Below, in pieces: positions 49,506 through 60,802 of a stretch of DNA of 64,000 nt. A program made the position numbers and the translations under genes. The notes beneath the pieces are model-generated. The model was not told the origin of the DNA. It did no database searches and was given only the letters and a program-made list of their open reading frames with translations. Every line of letters starts with the position of its first letter. Position 1 is the first letter of the stretch. This DNA comes from Cladobotryum mycophilum (lineage: Eukaryota > Ascomycota > Sordariomycetes > Hypocreales > Hypocreaceae): contig CM071591.1 in the NCBI GenBank assembly GCA_036429605.1, positions 62,001 through 126,000 of the forward strand, written 5' to 3'.

Positions 49506-52427
49506 CAGCGCAGCATCCCGACCAAACAAAGCAAATGAGGCATTGGGATTTGACTATTTGATCGTATTAAGAGGGTAGATTTGATTGATTTGGCTCGATT
49601 TGATTTGATTTGATAGATTTGAATCAATTGAATGTGAAGCTATTCCGGAGCCCCAAAAGGTTGTATTAGTCTTTAATCTATAATTCTGGTACAAAAAAGG
49701 GATCTCCAAGCGTAACTGCTCCTCGCCTTAGCCAGTTCTTTAAGCATTGCGCCTTTTCAAGCGTTGAGGCCCTCATTGAAAGTCGTTGAGACGATAGTGT
49801 AAGCTTTGCTAAGCTAAATGCCCTCTCACAGTCCGAAGCCATCGCAGGAATTGCCAATATATCCAAGGCAAGCTTACTGAGTATTGGAAACGATTCCCTT
49901 TGAGATATCCACCAAGGAATTGGATCAACTCGTTGTGTAAGCTTAAGATGATAGTATCTCTCAAGCTCAGAGCCCTCATCTTGCCGTACGGTCGTACAGT
50001 TGAGCCAATCATCGTAAAGACTATCAAGACTTGGTGGTTGGGAAAAGAGGGTATCGTGAAGGCTTGGAGCTTGTATGATAGGATCAGGATCAGGATGTTG
50101 CTGATACCAACGCTCACAGTATGCAGCAAGACCTTTCTTTGCATCACGAAGCCATACAAGCTGTTCCTCACTATTCCAACGATCTTCAAGCCATCGAATA
50201 CCTAGGTTAGGCTGTAAGATAACTGCAGCAGCAAAGAGAGGTGATTCTCCAAGCTTTGTATAATATAAATTAAGCTTTTGCCAAGCGTTCAGAATAGAAA
50301 GCCGAAGATACGATCTTGAATCATCAACAAGGCCTTGTATCCGTTCCCCCTGTATTAGATATTCCTTTCTTGTATGCTCTGGAAGCTTATTTATCGGATT
50401 TGATCGTGAGGTTCGTTGTCTTGGCTGATCGTAACAAGGCTGTTGGCTTCGTGTTGTTCGGGTACGATTTGTAGTCTGTATTTGACTCTGAGTCTCTTCG
50501 ATTTCCTCATCAGTAGGGGGGTAAAGAACACTTTCCAATGCTCAAGATGTGTAAGAAGGAACTCAATGCCTGTCATGATCTCCCAAATCCTGCCGTGACT
50601 ATCTCCCTTGCCCCAACCTTGGCAACGCATCGTTTGACTCCAAAGGGGCTTAAGGATATCTTTAATCTCTATCAAAAGCCGCCAATCTTCAATCGTAAGA
50701 ATATCCTCGTCAGGGATACGCTTTTTTCGGTCTGTTTCAAGTTGGTTCTGCCCTAGGAAGCCTTGGATTTGCTGTTGCTTTTCTATAGCGCGTTCAATCA
50801 TTAGATATGTTGAATTCCACCGTGTCTCGTTATTGAGAAGCAGTTCAACTTCACGGGGTGACGCGTTATGTAACAAAAAGTCGTTATGATCATGTTCTTC
50901 GGGAACAATCTTCTTGAATTGGGCGGACCGTTGAGGCGAGGCTCTAATGAACCTAACGATATTGTGTAGCTTGCCAATTGGGCCTTTCTTTCTCCAATGA
51001 TTAAGCTCATTATCAAGGTTATCTGTAATCGTATGAACCTGTGACTCTTGCTCAAAGGATTCACTATTCTCCCCGTACAAATAAGCACGAGCAACAAGGT
51101 TGAGTATATGGCCATAGCATCGCATTCGCCGTTCTGATATCTCTACTGAGGTCATCGTAGGATCTAGGATATTGAAAAGGTGTTGAAGACACGTATCGTT
51201 ATTTGAGGCGTTATCCGAGACGATCGTTCCAAGTCGAGTAGATATTCCCCAGTCTTCAACTATCGTATGAAGAGTATTAGCAAGGTGTATACCTGTATGG
51301 GATCCAGGCTGCTCTCGTAAAGCAAGGAGACGTTGTTGTTGATGACCATTTTGGTCGAGAAAGTGACCTGTAACCGCCATTATTGCAAGTCGATTTGGTG
51401 AAGTCCATAGATCAAAGCCAAGGTGGATTTGTGAAAGAGCGTTATGAAGTCCCTGTTTTATTATCTCTTTCTTTGATAGAAAGAGGGTATCAACACATTG
51501 ACGTTGACTTGTTCGACTCCAAGAGATTTGACTTGAAAGCGACGGATTGAACTCAAGGAAGACCTTCCGAATATACGAATTATCGAAGATAGAAAAGGGT
51601 TGGTCTGTATCAACAATAAAACCAGCAAGAAGCTCGTGAATCTTCAATAACTGGGTCTTTGAGAGAGGTGTAGTATGAAATCGTTGTCGTTTACGAGGAT
51701 GAAGGCTAGGGTCTTCGGATTCGGAACCAGTAGATAGATCAGTTAGATCAGATTCTATGATACGATGCTTTTTTCGAAGATGATCGGTTGCGGAGGTTGT
51801 TGCTGAGGCTTTGAAGGGCAATCCGAGGGTATATTGTTCATCACAACGTCGGCAGATCCAAAAGACCTCTCCAAGCTTGTCATCTTGAAGGAGCTCTTGA
51901 ACAAAGATCCCCTCATTTTTAATCCAGCTTGTACGGCCTCTTGAGCTTTTACGAGATAGATATCGCTCAGGGATAAAACGTCGCCCTCGCCATCTCGCGA
52001 TCGGTAGGTTTTCGAGTGTGTTTTGACCGGCAGGAGCGGAATCGGAATTGGAAGCAGTTTCATTTGTAGCAGCGATTTGCGAGTGTATACTAACAGGGCG
52101 GGAAGCTTGAAAGATAGTGAGACTCATTGGAGTTATAATAGAATAACGAAGTTGTGATATAATAGAAAAGTCATAATTGTGATAAAAATAGCAATGTAAG
52201 ATTAAATTCGTGGTGTTTTCGCGTTCGAGGAAGAATTTAGTATTAGTCGTTATTGCTATTTTATTACCGGATAATATATTTTCCGGTCTATAAAATACCC
52301 TATATATTTGATCAAATCTATCAAATCTTGACCTATCTTTATTTATTTATTTGATAGTTGGGAATAGCTTCATTTGTTTGACTATTTGATAGATTTGTTT
52401 ATTAGATTTGGTCGGGATGCTGCCCTG
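49506..52427 (-). mobile_element. hAT DNA transposon, 2922 bp
   Basis: Terminal inverted repeats of 21 bp: left CAGCGCAGCATCCCGACC.., right end the complement of CAGGGCAGCATCCCGACC.. (20 of 21 match). CAGxG termini and the 8-bp duplication are diagnostic of hAT. Subterminal regions carry repeated TTTGAT/GATAGATTTG motifs, likely transposase binding sites (49545-49620 and 52310-52400). One transposase gene fills the element. The lack of RIP-type mutation and the perfect duplication point to a young, possibly low-copy insertion. Confidence 0.92.
49678..52127 (-). CDS. hAT-family transposase (one frame break)
   Basis: Intronless transposase of about 816 residues. A BED-type zinc finger lies near residues 88-120 (FWICRRCDEQY..HLRKKHR). 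The RNase H-like core includes GFDLWTSPNR, TIVSDNASNN and MRCYGHILNLVARAYL, and ETRWNSTYLMIERA follows. The C-terminal hAT dimerisation region reads ILAIPAMASDCERAFSLA..LSSQRLSM. The frame shifts by one missing base at the run of six C on the gene strand (plus-strand G6 at 50516-50521), between FFTP and PTDEE. With the base counted, the total is 2451 nt. As written the enzyme is truncated before the dimerisation domain; a sequencing undercall would make it intact. Confidence 0.88.
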
Positions 52428-52506
52428 GTCCATCATGAAATGTCGGAAGGCCATGATAGATTCCTTTGGAGTGTACAACTTGTGAAGAAGTAGATTGTTC
52501 AGTCAT

Positions 52507-53267
52507 GTTTCTTTGCTCGCTGTCAGATAATTGTGATGGCCTGTGGTGCTTGATTCGGGAGGATTCAGTTAGCAGAAGGTACGATACAAAAGGAAAACGA
52601 GTAAGAGCACAGTCAGTGTAGGATATCTGAAGACTGGAAGACTGGAATCTGAGCGGGTAGCGGTGTGCCCACGGAGAAGCATCAAACCGAAATGGGCTTC
52701 CCCTGATGCAACGTGGGGGCTGGAGATTCCGATGCTAGCGGTAACCAGCGGCAAAACTGTGACTGCTAATACACTCATAAAAGTAATATCTGCATCGGTA
52801 AACGAAGATGTCAGGAAACTCCGCCCGAAACCCCAGGGTCGCCCGCACCGTAACGCTGCCAAGAAGTAGGCCTAGATGTCTTAGCTTGATGAAGATAAGT
52901 GGCGGGTCATTCCCTCCGCCTCCCGTCTCTTGGCGTAGGACTAAACAAGTGTCCGGCGCTAATGTGTGAGTTCACCCTATCGGGTACATAAGATTTGGAC
53001 CGGTTGATCGATCAATCTGTGAGACTGCAAGAGAGCGAGACAATCGACTGCCGCATTAGCTGACGTATGGGAGTGTGGGAGCAATGCCGCGTTTACGTAG
53101 ACTTCCAGGTCACGTTACGGCATAAATACTAAGACACGGAATCAGACACCGTAACATTGCGGACAAGTAAAACGGGACAGTAAAATCCCATTGTATTCGG
53201 TTCAAGATCGACAAGCTAATTACAGACTCAGTACGGAGTACAGCAGACCTCTTTCCTTCCGACGGAA
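52507..53267. other. Intergenic region between reductase and terpene synthase
   Basis: 760 bp; promoter side of the PRISE gene and 3' side of the terpene synthase gene. TACGGAGTA occurs at 53232-53240. No gene supported. Confidence 0.5.
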
Positions 53268-54497
53268 CTATTCACACGCAATGCGATAACGCTTGGCAGA
53301 CGCACACCATTTTAGATGTGTTTCACCCAGTGAGACAATATGTCGAACCACCTCGGCGACGGAGTCTGGCAACTCACCCTTGGCCGACTGTTGGATCTTT
53401 GCCACACAGCCGAGAGATCGGGCAACGCTGTCGTTGTGCTCCTTGTTTACAAGACTAATGCAGTTGGAGTAAAGCTTCTCATCCAACACCTTGAGATTGC
53501 TGTCATGTGCCCGCATCATGATGATGACGGCATTCATCTCCTCATTCTTCTCCAAGTCCTTCTCGAGACCGATGAGATCATTCTGAAGCCCAGCAGCGCG
53601 CGAAACTTCGAGTTGCAACTTGTTCCAAGCACTGTTGGATCGCCATTTTGCGGGCAGAAACTCGTGTTTGATGACTTCAAAGAACGGGTTAAGAGCAATG
53701 GTTTTGCTTCTAATGGCCATGTAATTGCTCAGGCTATTGGGTATTTGGCCACTCAAGAATCGAATCTCGTCCTTGTGGGCTTGAAATACAACCAGGGCGG
53801 CTTTGAAAAGAGCACAGGCGGTGGCTCGTGGGAGGTGATGTTCGCAGTGATGGCGAAGTGTCAGTGTCAGGTGCGGGATTCGTCCGCTTGGCGTCACTGT
53901 TCCTGTTCAACAATGTATTAGCTACCCTATTCAGATACAGAATCATGAGATTAATAGCATCAAGCAAATGCCCACCTTTCTCGGCTCCAGTAAAATAGCT
54001 CTGCAGAATCCCCGCAGAATGTGCAAGGGCTTTTTCGCCATCCCACGGCGGCAATGTCTCAAGAACGTCGTCCATGACACAAACAAACCCCAGCCATGCC
54101 GCAAAACAGATCTGAATTTTCTCAGATTGGAGATTAGGAAAGAACACACTGATCGCATTCACTTCCGCGGCGCAAAGCTCATGGAAGCTTCTGTCATATG
54201 TCACACTTGGCTGCAGCATCATCTTGAATCTGGTATGAGCCTGAAGCACGCGCGACGACGACTTGGCTGGGCCATTTTGGACCCTTCCGGGTTCGACAAT
54301 TATCTTCTGACGCTCAGTAGCTCGGTAGCTTGGGATATCAAGCTATGCAGATCAGGATCAAGGGTCTCTGTCGTTAGGGATTCAACATGCACTTACTCTC
54401 ATAAGTATATCGTGCTTCTTGAGCTTGATTTCAATGCGCTCCTTTCCTAGAGTAGAGCTGGGGGCTTGAATTCGTACAATTCTGTGTGAACGACCAT
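53268..54497 (-). CDS. Class I terpene synthase (one frame break)
   Basis: Likely sesqui- or diterpene cyclase acting on a prenyl diphosphate. Proposed exons 54497-54397, 54342-53939 and 53886-53268. The metal-binding motif DDVLE lies in FVCVMDDVLETLPP. The second metal site reads NDLIGLEKDLEK, a variant of NDxxSxxxE with Gly and Asp in place of Ser and Glu. Exon 1 needs one extra base in the C run on the gene strand (plus-strand G5 at 54460-54464) to read into GKERIEIKLKKHDILMR. With it the total is 1125 nt, 374 residues. The 52-bp intron 53887-53938 (donor GTATCT, acceptor CAAG) is inferred only from phase and the GCTAATAC branch-like sequence; an alternative is continuous coding with a frame error there. 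This is the probable backbone enzyme of the cluster. Confidence 0.78.
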
Positions 54498-55765
54498 TTT
54501 GGAAGAAGGTATGACGGTTGTGGTTTCGAAACTAAGGTGTCTGTGGCAGTGAACAGATCCAGCTGGCTTTCATCTTCATACTTTATAGTTTACGGCATCA
54601 CACCATGTACCTAAGCTTCCATTGACATCGCTCTAAGCGCTCATAGACATGCTAACATACCTATGACACCACAGATTGAGAGATTCTCCGTACGGACTGT
54701 GACGGTTATGGTTTGTGATAATTTTCTAGCACGATTTGCATTGTTAATCCTGACCTCATACTTTTTTGCGAGACAGGGCTCACAAGAGTTAGATACGAGA
54801 CTCGATTCCATCCGCCTTAAACCTATAATAGTATGTGCTCGGCTGGAGCAAAGTCCTCGTTATCCATGATCTTCGGAGTCGGGATCGAATTCTGCCATGG
54901 GCTTGGTCATATGGGTTTCACTTACCGAAGCATGCCAGCTGATCTTTGTGATGTCAATTAACAGCTTGGCTCTAAGATATGCGTGTCTCCTCGGGAAAAG
55001 AAAAAAGGAAATAGTATGTTATTGAAAGTCGGCTGTCTTGGAAGTTTGGAGGCTAGACTCTTCCTACGTGAGATGGCGTTTTTTCTTTCTCCCAGACGAT
55101 ATTGCCTGTGCAAAAGATGAATTTCTGCCAAAAGATCCATACTAAAATACCCATAATGGACCAACCATACAGGCATGTGGGATCAAAGGTCTCCAATTAT
55201 GAGACCAGCGGCGAGGTCATTTCCGACCAAACACTACCTACTCACATGATTGCTTTTTCATAAAAAGTAAACAAAGACGGAAGGGGGTTGTTGGTGGTCT
55301 TGTTTCAGAACCTAAACATGATCTCACATACTTTCAGCTCTGGACGGGAACGAGAAACATTCATGGATTGCTTATGTGGGAAATAGCCACAAAAAAGGTC
55401 ATTCTCTAACTGGAGGCAAGATAAATGACAAATTATTATTATTATTATTGTGTTTAAATGAGTGTCAGGTGATACATGTCTTAAATGGGCGCGTCGAGAG
55501 CAAACGGAGACAATCGATATTACATCAACAGTACGCCATTACGCATTAAATGAGCTTGTGACGAGACAGAATATATCCTTGCGCAGCTGGAAGGCTACAG
55601 AAGACGTCACAAGTGGCTGTGCAGCTACGTTGCCGCGAAAAGCTTAGCTTTCAACAACTCGTATAGATGCTGCTCAACGGAAAGTAAAACTGGCTGAGAT
55701 CAGTCTTTCTTCTTGTACTCAAGGGTCTTCTGAACTTTCCAACCTTATTCCCCAAGCACTTCATC
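54498..55765. other. Divergent promoter region of terpene synthase and P450
   Basis: About 1.27 kb shared upstream region, so both genes may be controlled together. A short ATT microsatellite lies at about 55433-55449. No gene supported. Confidence 0.5.
55433..55449. repeat. ATT microsatellite
   Basis: Five to six tandem ATT triplets in the divergent promoter region between the terpene synthase and P450 genes. Confidence 0.6.
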
Positions 55766-57712
55766 ATGAACTCAACTATGGCGCATCGAATCAACCGCTC
55801 TCTCATCTGGGATATCTGGGACGAGAGCGGTCCTCATCTCCAAAACTCTGCACCGTTGCTTGCCCTTGTCAGTGGCATCACTGCACACCTATTCGTATTT
55901 CGTGTAGGGGAATGGGATGTAGCATCACCATCTATTTTCTCTTTTACGTCACAGTCTTTACGGCAGCCGCTCTGGCCTCACATCTTCAGTTGTTTGCGTT
56001 GAATGTAACCATCTCTGAGATTGCCACATTTGCCGGTTACCATGCCTGCGGGCTCTACTCTAGTATGCTCGTTTACCGTGCATTCTTCCATCGACTGGGC
56101 AGATATCCTGGCCCTTTCTTGGCTCGACTGAGCAACTTTTACATTACCGCAAAGTCTATCAAGAAACTTCATTTGTTTGAAGAAGTCCAAAAGTTACATG
56201 CTCAATACGGAGACATTGTCCGATTGGGTAAGTCATGATGGCGTTCAACATTGTACCACATCTAATCTGTGCATAGGTCCTACAGAGTTATCCATTGCCT
56301 CACCAGAGGCCGTCAAGGCCATCTATGGCAGTGGAGCACCCACCACCAAAGGTCCCTGGTATTCCCTCTTGGAGCCACGAACTCCGCTGTTCATGGCTCG
56401 CGATAAGCAGGAGCATGCACGCCGGCGTAAAGTCTGGGATCAAGGCTTTAGTACCAAAGGTAAACCTTTCTCTTCTAATCTCTTTCTTCACATTCTGACA
56501 TCAGATAGCGCTCAATGGCTATGATCCTCGCATTACCAAGTCCATCAACCAACTGCTTCACGTCATTAGCCAAAAGGTTGACCAATCTATTGACATTACG
56601 GAGCAGTTCACCTTTTTAGTCTTTGATCTTATGGAGGACCTGGCTTTCAACAAGTCATCTAACATGTTGCGAGATGGTAAAGAAGCGTATGTTCTTACGA
56701 CGATTCGCACAGATATGTGGAACATTGCATTCTTCGCTCATCTCCCATGGCTCTTACCATTTTTGAAGCGAACTCCTTTATTGAACTGGAACTATCTCAA
56801 ATTCTGGAACTGGATCCAAGACCAAATTGATGAGCGACGCAAGGTACGTTTCGAGACTTCATGAGCCTGGATCTCTCAACTTACACAACTTAGAACGAAC
56901 CAGAGCAGCCCGACATCTTCTCTTGGATTCTTGCTGCATATGAAAAGAGCGAAAAGACGCTGTTGGATAAGTTCAACTTGCATGGTGATGCACAATTAAT
57001 CGTCATTGCGGGAAGTGATAGCACAGCAGCCACCCTGACTCATTTATTTTATCAGCTAGCATATGATTCAGCTCTGGTCCAAGCACTTCAGAAAGAGTTT
57101 GACGCTCTGCCAAGCTTGGCACATGATAACTTGATGACTATTGATCTTTTGGATGCCGTCATCAACGAGACACTGCGAGTACACCCTACAGTTCCTTCGG
57201 GGACTCAGCGTGTTACCCCTCCCGAAGGCCTCCAGATCGGGGATACTCACATTCCAGGCAATGTCATTGTTCAGGTACCCAACTATACACTGTTCAGAGG
57301 TAGTCATCACCGTTTTTCTATATTCATGCAGCAGTTGACCATTGATTAGACCCTCGTGCTTTCGAGCAACCTACTGAGTTCATCCCCGAGCGCTGGACAT
57401 CTCGTCCCGAGCTCATCAAGGACAAATCTGTCTTCATTCCTTTCAATATTGGTACGAACCACCAACTCTTTATCCTTGCCGTAGATCAATTTTTAACGAA
57501 CCATTTATCTAGGCACCTGGGCATGTGTAGGTAAGCGACTAGCCATGATGGAGATTCGACGAGTAGTAGCCGAGGTTCTCTCGCTATATGACGTCCGTAT
57601 CGCACCTGGACACAGTAAGGAAGAATTCTTGAGCGGGAAACAAGACACATTCACATTGGTGTCTTCGCCCCTGCCGGTGATTTTCACAAAACGGGCTCAT
57701 AAGGACTTCTGA
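55766..57712 (+). CDS. Cytochrome P450 monooxygenase (one frame break)
   Basis: ER membrane-bound haem monooxygenase, likely a terpene-tailoring enzyme. Exons: 55766-56227, 56277-56459, 56509-56843, 56894-57299, 57350-57451 and 57513-57712, all with canonical introns. The N terminus holds about three hydrophobic segments, then the hinge RYPGPFLARLSN. The I-helix oxygen motif is AGSDSTAA, the K-helix ExxR is ETLRVHP, the PERW motif is FIPERW, and the haem loop is FNIGTWACVGKR with the Cys ligand. The frame changes by one missing base within 55907-55916 (G4 or G3 run) between the first and second hydrophobic segments. With the base counted, the sum is 1689 nt (562 residues). Starting at 55912 instead would avoid the break but lose the first TM segment. 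Confidence 0.88.
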
Positions 57713-58310
57713 TTTATGAGTAATCTCGGTAGAAGGTAGCAGGGGTGTAAGTGGAGAGCAAAGAATCATATATTTTGCCGGCCGCCAAGGTCTCTGAAAT
57801 CCGCGCATTTTCCTCCACGCTATATGTCTTAGCCGTAACTGTCTCAACCGTAAGAGAGAATAACTCTCTTCATCTTACCTTGTAGAGTATTTGATTGGGC
57901 TCGGCTGTTTGATTTCCATTTGGGTTATAGTAGAAAAGCGATGTCTTTGCCATAATGTCTTGTCCTGAAAGATTAGCCCAACTGATACGGTAGAGACGTG
58001 TTACCGCCATACTACAATATCCTGAATGAGTTAGCCAAGCATTTTTCTGTGGTACTTGTTTCACTCGTGATATAGACATCACACGCGCTGTCTGGGAGAC
58101 CCCCGTTTCTACCCTGATTACCAGCACCAAGACTACTGCATACGAAGTACGTTTGGATATTCCATTCCTCTCCACCCTGGTTTATAAGAGAAAGGTGCTT
58201 AAGTCGATTCTTGGAGCTGTTTACGATAGAGAGAACTAAGCTTGACTGTTTTACCCCCATCGCTCCAGCTCACTCGAAAATAATACCACCAAAAGTTCGC
58301 TGCTGCCACT
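57713..58310. other. Intergenic region between P450 and oxidase genes
   Basis: 600 bp; 3' side of the P450 and promoter of the DAAO-like gene. Nothing else recognised. Confidence 0.5.
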
Positions 58311-59448
58311 ATGACCAAGGTAACCATCTTTGGAGCTGGGTAAGTCTATTGCCCCCATAGCGTCTAAGAAACGAGCGCTAATTATAGATGTGCAGAATCA
58401 CTGGCATGGCAATTGCTAGCCAACTACCCAGAAGCTACGACATTACCATTGTGGCTCGGGACCTACCCGGAGATGATCGCTCGCAAGATTGGGCTAGTCC
58501 TTGGGCTAACGCTGGATGGGTTGCCTTAGGCGGATCGCCAGCTGAGGAGCGTATGCAACTTGATGCACTGGCCTTTTTCTTGAAGTTGGCTATAGCATAT
58601 CCGGAATCAAGTGTTCACCAGACGGAAATCACAGATCTCCATGAAGTAGGAGCAACTACTGCCGAGGAGCTCTGGTATCGTGACCGCATCCCGGGTTTCC
58701 AGAAATTGGAACCACACAAGATCCTGGGAGGAGAAAAGACTGTGTTGGCAGTAAAATACAGTTCTTTCACTCTTGACCCTTCAACCTTTCTGCCATGGAT
58801 GCGCACCCATCTTGAATCTACTAGCGTCAAATTTAAACGCATCTCAACCGTCAAGTCACTGGGCGAACTTGCCCATCTTGGGCATGATGTGTTGGTCAAC
58901 GCATCTGGTCTTGCATCTCAGACATTGAGTGATGTCCAAGACGAAAATCTCATTATGGATCGACATTATACGATATTGCTCAAGTTGGATTACAAGAACT
59001 CATTTGTCCGACGTAGCGGAAATGAGTACACTTATGGGTTTGGTCGATCTGACGGCTCTCTATGCCTGGGAGGCGAATCAGATGCAGTCCATGATCAATT
59101 GAAGTCGAAAGAATCCATACGTGTCGAAGTAAGTAGAAATTTCCCGATATTATCTTACTAAGTATCCTGAGAAAAGGGCACTACTAATCCTCATTTTAGC
59201 TTCTTCGCCGGGCACATCTAACTTTACCTGAGGTTTTCCCTTCGACCAATCCAGATGATTATACGATCGTCGACGACTTGGCAGGAGTTCGCCCTATCAG
59301 ACTACCCAGCGCTAGACTTGAGAAGGAGATTATTAATGGCCAAAAGGTTGTCCACGCATACGGTCCCCCTGCTGGTGGCTACATTTTCAGCTTTGGGCTC
59401 GGCCGGGAAGTGGCTCAGTTGGTGAATGAATATGCCTTCAAGGTCTGA
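58311..59448 (+). CDS. D-amino-acid-oxidase-type FAD oxidoreductase
   Basis: Three exons, 58311-58339, 58396-59128 and 59200-59448, encode 336 residues, close to the 340-370 usual in the DAAO family. The FAD motif FGAGITGMAIASQL is completed across intron 1. ASPWANAGWVA is the variant of the family ASxxNxG segment. VLVNASGLAS marks the FAD-domain strand, and the end HAYGPPAGGYIFSFGLG corresponds to the DAAO HxYGHxxxG signature. Members oxidise D-amino acids, glycine derivatives or other amines to imines with H2O2. In a terpene cluster it might act on an amine-bearing intermediate (inference). No clear C-terminal SKL peroxisomal signal (ends FKV). Confidence 0.85.
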
Positions 59449-59641
59449 TCGAGCCTCCTCGCAGGCTATGGGCATAAGATTGTACAGCTTCAGCAGAAAC
59501 AATGTCTAGTGGTTATTTATGTGCATTTAGATACTACGTCTTCAATTGCGAAGCAATAAACAGGTTAGAGTACAACTATCCATGACAAGTCTAACACATC
59601 CATCCTTAGATTCATTTTTAGCATAATCGCCTCCAACTTAC

Positions 59642-60802
59642 TCACCAGAAAACAAGGACTCGGATGTCGAGACTTTCTCTCGTCTCGTCGCCCTGAGCGT
59701 TCCCAATTTCTGGGCTTGCGTGCCATGGAGCGCCAGCGTGTTGCGCATCCGCCCCCAGCGATGCACTGTCAAAGAGCTTGATGAACAAAACCTCATCACG
59801 CTCTTGTCCAGAGACATAATACCATTTCAAGGAATTATTCCCCTCTTGAGTTGCCGCATCTTCTCCTTGAACACCCAGCATCGCATATTCCTTCAAAAAG
59901 TCTCCACTGAGTTCCTCAGGCCCCGGGACCTTGTTTTCGTACCGCCAGTAGACCATCTCTCCATCAGTTGCTGCAGAATGTTCCCTCCTCGGAGCCAAGG
60001 TCAGAGGATCGCGCTCAACCTTCTTGAGAGGGCGCCAGATACTGTATGCTGCGTACCTAGGACCGAGTGTGTCATTTTGATTGTAGTGTTCGGCAATGAC
60101 AGCGTCAGCTTCCTTTGTTGGTGCTTGAAAAGGATGGCTTTCGCAAATCTTGTCCTCGGCTGCAATGACGCCTCCTTCTAAAGCCGTGTTGTAAATCTCT
60201 TGACTCTGAAAGCGAATTGTTTGCCGTGCACCGAGGGGTGTGTAATCGAGGTGGGGGATGCGTACTGGCGCAGCTAGAGCAAGGCGAGATCGGCCCACTG
60301 ACTTGTCCTCTTGAGCTTTTTCTGTAGGTTTGGTCTCATCTTTGCTCTGCTTGCTGTCATCTGCATCCGCAGGTTTCATTGCTTGCAGCTTCACAGGTAG
60401 CTTGTATGCTTCTGGCGCGCTCTTCCCCCGTCGAAAGGCGCCGGCCGTGATAAAAACATGTTTGGCGCCCGTGGTCTTCTTCACCAACTCCCGAATCTCA
60501 GGATGGTAGACATCGGTCACTGCTTGCTGATCTAGTTCTCCATCCACAAGAGGCTGTTCAAATAACGCAGAGCGATGCGTGACGACTCCAAATCCATGGC
60601 TCTTGAGCAGGTTGGCGGGCGTGTATTCGGGATCTGAGAGTAATGGGCGGACATCAATTAATGGGAATTTTCTAGGAACGAGATTTTTGAATGGGGGAGG
60701 CTGGAAATAATTGCGCCGCCAAGGATCCTCATTCTTGGTAGTTTGGTCAATGACCGGGTGCATGTACTGCCCCACGATCTGCGTGTCTTTGGTCGAGTCC
60801 AT
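59642..60802 (-). CDS. GA4-desaturase/AsaB-family oxidoreductase
   Basis: Intronless. The first ATG is at 60802 (386 residues); upstream in-frame codons begin with GTG. The family pattern is clear: WRRNYFQPPPFKNLVPRKFP near the start, AAPVRIPHLDYTPLGA with a possible metal-binding HxD (H184, D186), YSIWRPLKKVERDPLTL at 253-269, LKWYYVSGQERDEVLFIKLFD and a C-terminal APWHASPEIG..ETRESLDIRVLVFW. Residues 143-170 are a low-complexity charged insert (PADADDSKQSKDETKP..) that splits the usual catalytic region. The fungal family is common in gene clusters and is thought to oxidise or desaturate; reactions are mostly unproven. It is divergent from the UstYa-like gene and distinct from the paralogue at 18930-20010. 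Confidence 0.85.
   Translation of the reverse strand: MDSTKDTQIVGQYMHPVIDQTTKNEDPWRRNYFQPPPFKNLVPRKFPLIDVRPLLSDPEYTPANLLKSHGFGVVTHRSALFEQPLVDGELDQQAVTDVYHPEIRELVKKTTGAKHVFITAGAFRRGKSAPEAYKLPVKLQAMKPADADDSKQSKDETKPTEKAQEDKSVGRSRLALAAPVRIPHLDYTPLGARQTIRFQSQEIYNTALEGGVIAAEDKICESHPFQAPTKEADAVIAEHYNQNDTLGPRYAAYSIWRPLKKVERDPLTLAPRREHSAATDGEMVYWRYENKVPGPEELSGDFLKEYAMLGVQGEDAATQEGNNSLKWYYVSGQERDEVLFIKLFDSASLGADAQHAGAPWHASPEIGNAQGDETRESLDIRVLVFW

Larger units (their letters stand above)
48093..52506 (-). pseudogene. PRISE-type NAD(P)H reductase gene split by a hAT transposon
   Basis: Extended SDR of the progesterone 5-beta-reductase/iridoid synthase (PRISE) type, used in fungi to reduce enones in secondary metabolism. 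Coding parts on the minus strand: 52506-52428, [hAT insertion], 49497-49257, 49205-49111, 49060-48472, 48417-48093. Without the transposon the parts total 1329 nt (442 residues) and all splice phases fit. Landmarks: ALVTGATGVSGYHMVKVL (nucleotide binding), IFYFSYMQPAPKG, LQTGSKHYAFHKGP (the PRISE substrate-loop segment with YxxxK-like Tyr), EDRLASY and NIHDGQSFTWGRAWPYLA. The insertion lies within the Asp-Gly codons just before the Rossmann strand, so the first 26 codons are cut off from the rest and no functional full-length product is expected. Excision could restore it. Confidence 0.85.
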
